Source: JBJXFK01 sp046155505 (GTDB lineage Bacteria; Planctomycetota; Phycisphaerae; UBA1845; Fen-1342). From it: DNA of 12,979 bases. The stretch is from the NCBI GenBank assembly GCA_046155505.1, contig JBJXFK010000003.1:1-12979 (forward strand), written 5' to 3'. Position 1 is the stretch's first letter. Each line of letters opens with the position of its first letter. The notes beneath the pieces were generated by a model, which did no database searches, had not been told where the DNA came from, and saw only the letters and a program-made list of their open reading frames with translations. Shown piece after piece: positions 11,978 to 12,979 of the stretch. Made by a program: the position numbers and the translations under genes.

Positions 11978-12979
11978 TTAGCCGCCGAAGTTGGCGAGCA
12001 GCACGGCCAGGTCGGTCAGATCCGTGTCGCCGTCAAAGTCGAGGTCGCCGACGCAGGGCGACGCGGTGCAGCCGAAATTGGCCAGTATGAGCGCGAGGTC
12101 GGTCAGGTCGACATCGCCGTCACCGTCAACGTCTCCCCGCACGGACGGAGCAAGCGGAACCTGCGCTGCAAACGTCACCGATTGCGGCGTGTGCGGCTTG
12201 AAGAGGCCCAGCGTCGCGTTGCCGGCCGCCGGCGGGCGGTTCGCGTCGAACCAGAAGTTGTACATCGTGCCCCAGCGAAGCGCGTTGGAATTGACGTGCT
12301 GCGCGAAGGTCTGCGGGCTGGCCCATGTGACGCTGTTCGCCGCGACAGTAATGCTCCAGTCGGCGTTGTTGTACGGCTCGCCCGAGTGGTAATTCACGTC
12401 GTAGAAGCCGGCGTTCGTGACGGTTGTGCCCGCGGGAACCGGGATGCTGAGCGAGCCGCCGCTGCGATCCGAGTTGAGATTAAAGATCGCGTAGTCATAG
12501 CGCCAGGTGCCGTTGCCGAGATCGCGGACCTTTTGGCCGACGATGAAGCGGCCTTCGCTCGGAATATCGACGTTGGTGATGGTGACCGTGGGGTCGGGGA
12601 TGCCGACGCCGTTACCGTGATCACGCCAGGCGTAGATCGCGCCGACGCCGACCTGGGTAGTCCCGGCGAATGCCAGGGCACCGCCCGCGCCGACGGTCAT
12701 GCGACGATACGAGGCGTTGTTCAATGCGTTACCGGACGGAGCATCATCCGAGCCGACGTAGACGCCTTCGGCGAAGTAGATCGCACCTGGGAAGCTTGCG
12801 GTCGTGAGGTCAGCAGCGGTGACCTGCATGCGACCGTCGAGGGCACCACTGCCGGCACCCTGAACGCCCGTATGCGTGCCGGTGAACGCGTTGATCTCGG
12901 CCCGCTTGGCGAGTCCGCCCTGGCCGGCGTTGTAACCCGAGCCGTAGACGTCGCGGCAACCGACGCCGAGCAGCGAACC
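11978..12979 (-). CDS. Secreted protein with C-terminal dockerin-like EF-hand repeats (5' end outside window)
   Basis: The frame is open to the window edge, so the N-terminus and any signal peptide are missing; 333 residues are visible. The first residues (GVGCRDVYGSGYNAGQGGL) and the beta-rich middle (RYDYAIFNLNSDRSGG, GFYDVNYHSGEPYNNADWS, SNALRWGTMYNFWFD) resemble extracellular proteins common in planctomycetes whose function is not known. The C-terminus (about 282-333) has two calcium-binding loops: D283-D285-D287-D289-D291 ending at D294, and D312-D314-D316-D318-D320 ending at D323, each followed by a LAxxLANFG helix. These are dockerin type I-like, and cysteines stand between them (GCTASPC). 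In planctomycetes such tails are thought to serve sorting or anchoring rather than a cellulosome; that role is inferred. An internal ATG at 12829 is not the start. A strong terminator follows. Confidence 0.8.
   Translation of the reverse strand, partial: GSLLGVGCRDVYGSGYNAGQGGLAKRAEINAFTGTHTGVQGAGSGALDGRMQVTAADLTTASFPGAIYFAEGVYVGSDDAPSGNALNNASYRRMTVGAGGALAFAGTTQVGVGAIYAWRDHGNGVGIPDPTVTITNVDIPSEGRFIVGQKVRDLGNGTWRYDYAIFNLNSDRSGGSLSIPVPAGTTVTNAGFYDVNYHSGEPYNNADWSITVAANSVTWASPQTFAQHVNSNALRWGTMYNFWFDANRPPAAGNATLGLFKPHTPQSVTFAAQVPLAPSVRGDVDGDGDVDLTDLALILANFGCTASPCVGDLDFDGDTDLTDLAVLLANFGG

Overview
The window is GC-rich and reads as a planctomycete, probably of the Phycisphaerae or a close relative. 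The main reasons are a secreted protein ending in two EF-hand (dockerin-like) repeats of the type common in that phylum, NPCBM carbohydrate-binding domains fused to membrane glycosyltransferases, and a dense load of short palindromic repeats. This placement is inference from protein style and cannot be proven from the window.

Layout. (1) 1-950, minus strand: the N-terminal 316 residues of the transcription-repair coupling factor Mfd, carrying two repeats inserted in frame. (2) 951-1384: a divergent intergenic region full of repeats. (3) 1385-3712, plus: two tandem paralogous alpha/beta hydrolases, each with an N-terminal membrane segment and an intact Ser-Asp-His triad. (4) 3773-4408, minus: a small two-helix membrane protein with a C-terminal domain that looks NTF2-like. 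(5) 4585-11674, plus: four co-oriented genes, namely a flippase-like (UPF0104/LPG_synthase_TM) membrane protein, a GT2 polyprenyl-phosphate sugar synthase-like enzyme, and two large GT-C type membrane glycosyltransferases that both end in an NPCBM domain. (6) 11675-11977: an intergenic region with repeats and a strong terminator for the minus-strand gene. (7) 11978-12979, minus: the C-terminal part of the dockerin-bearing secreted protein, whose 5' end lies beyond the window.

The four plus-strand membrane/glycosylation genes make sense together. The GT2 enzyme would load a sugar from a nucleotide donor onto a polyprenyl phosphate, the flippase-like protein may supply a membrane or translocation function, and the two GT-C enzymes would use the lipid-linked sugar on the outer face of the membrane, with the NPCBM domains binding glycan there. 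This is a pathway inference; the acceptor is unknown.

The most unusual feature is the repeat load. Hairpin repeats with the core GAC-N-GGTT ... AACC-N-GTC occur in intergenic clusters and also inside reading frames. In mfd and at two places in the second GT-C gene they are translated in frame. The stems vary with compensating changes on both sides, which points to a conserved hairpin. No transposase or RAYT-type gene for them is visible here.
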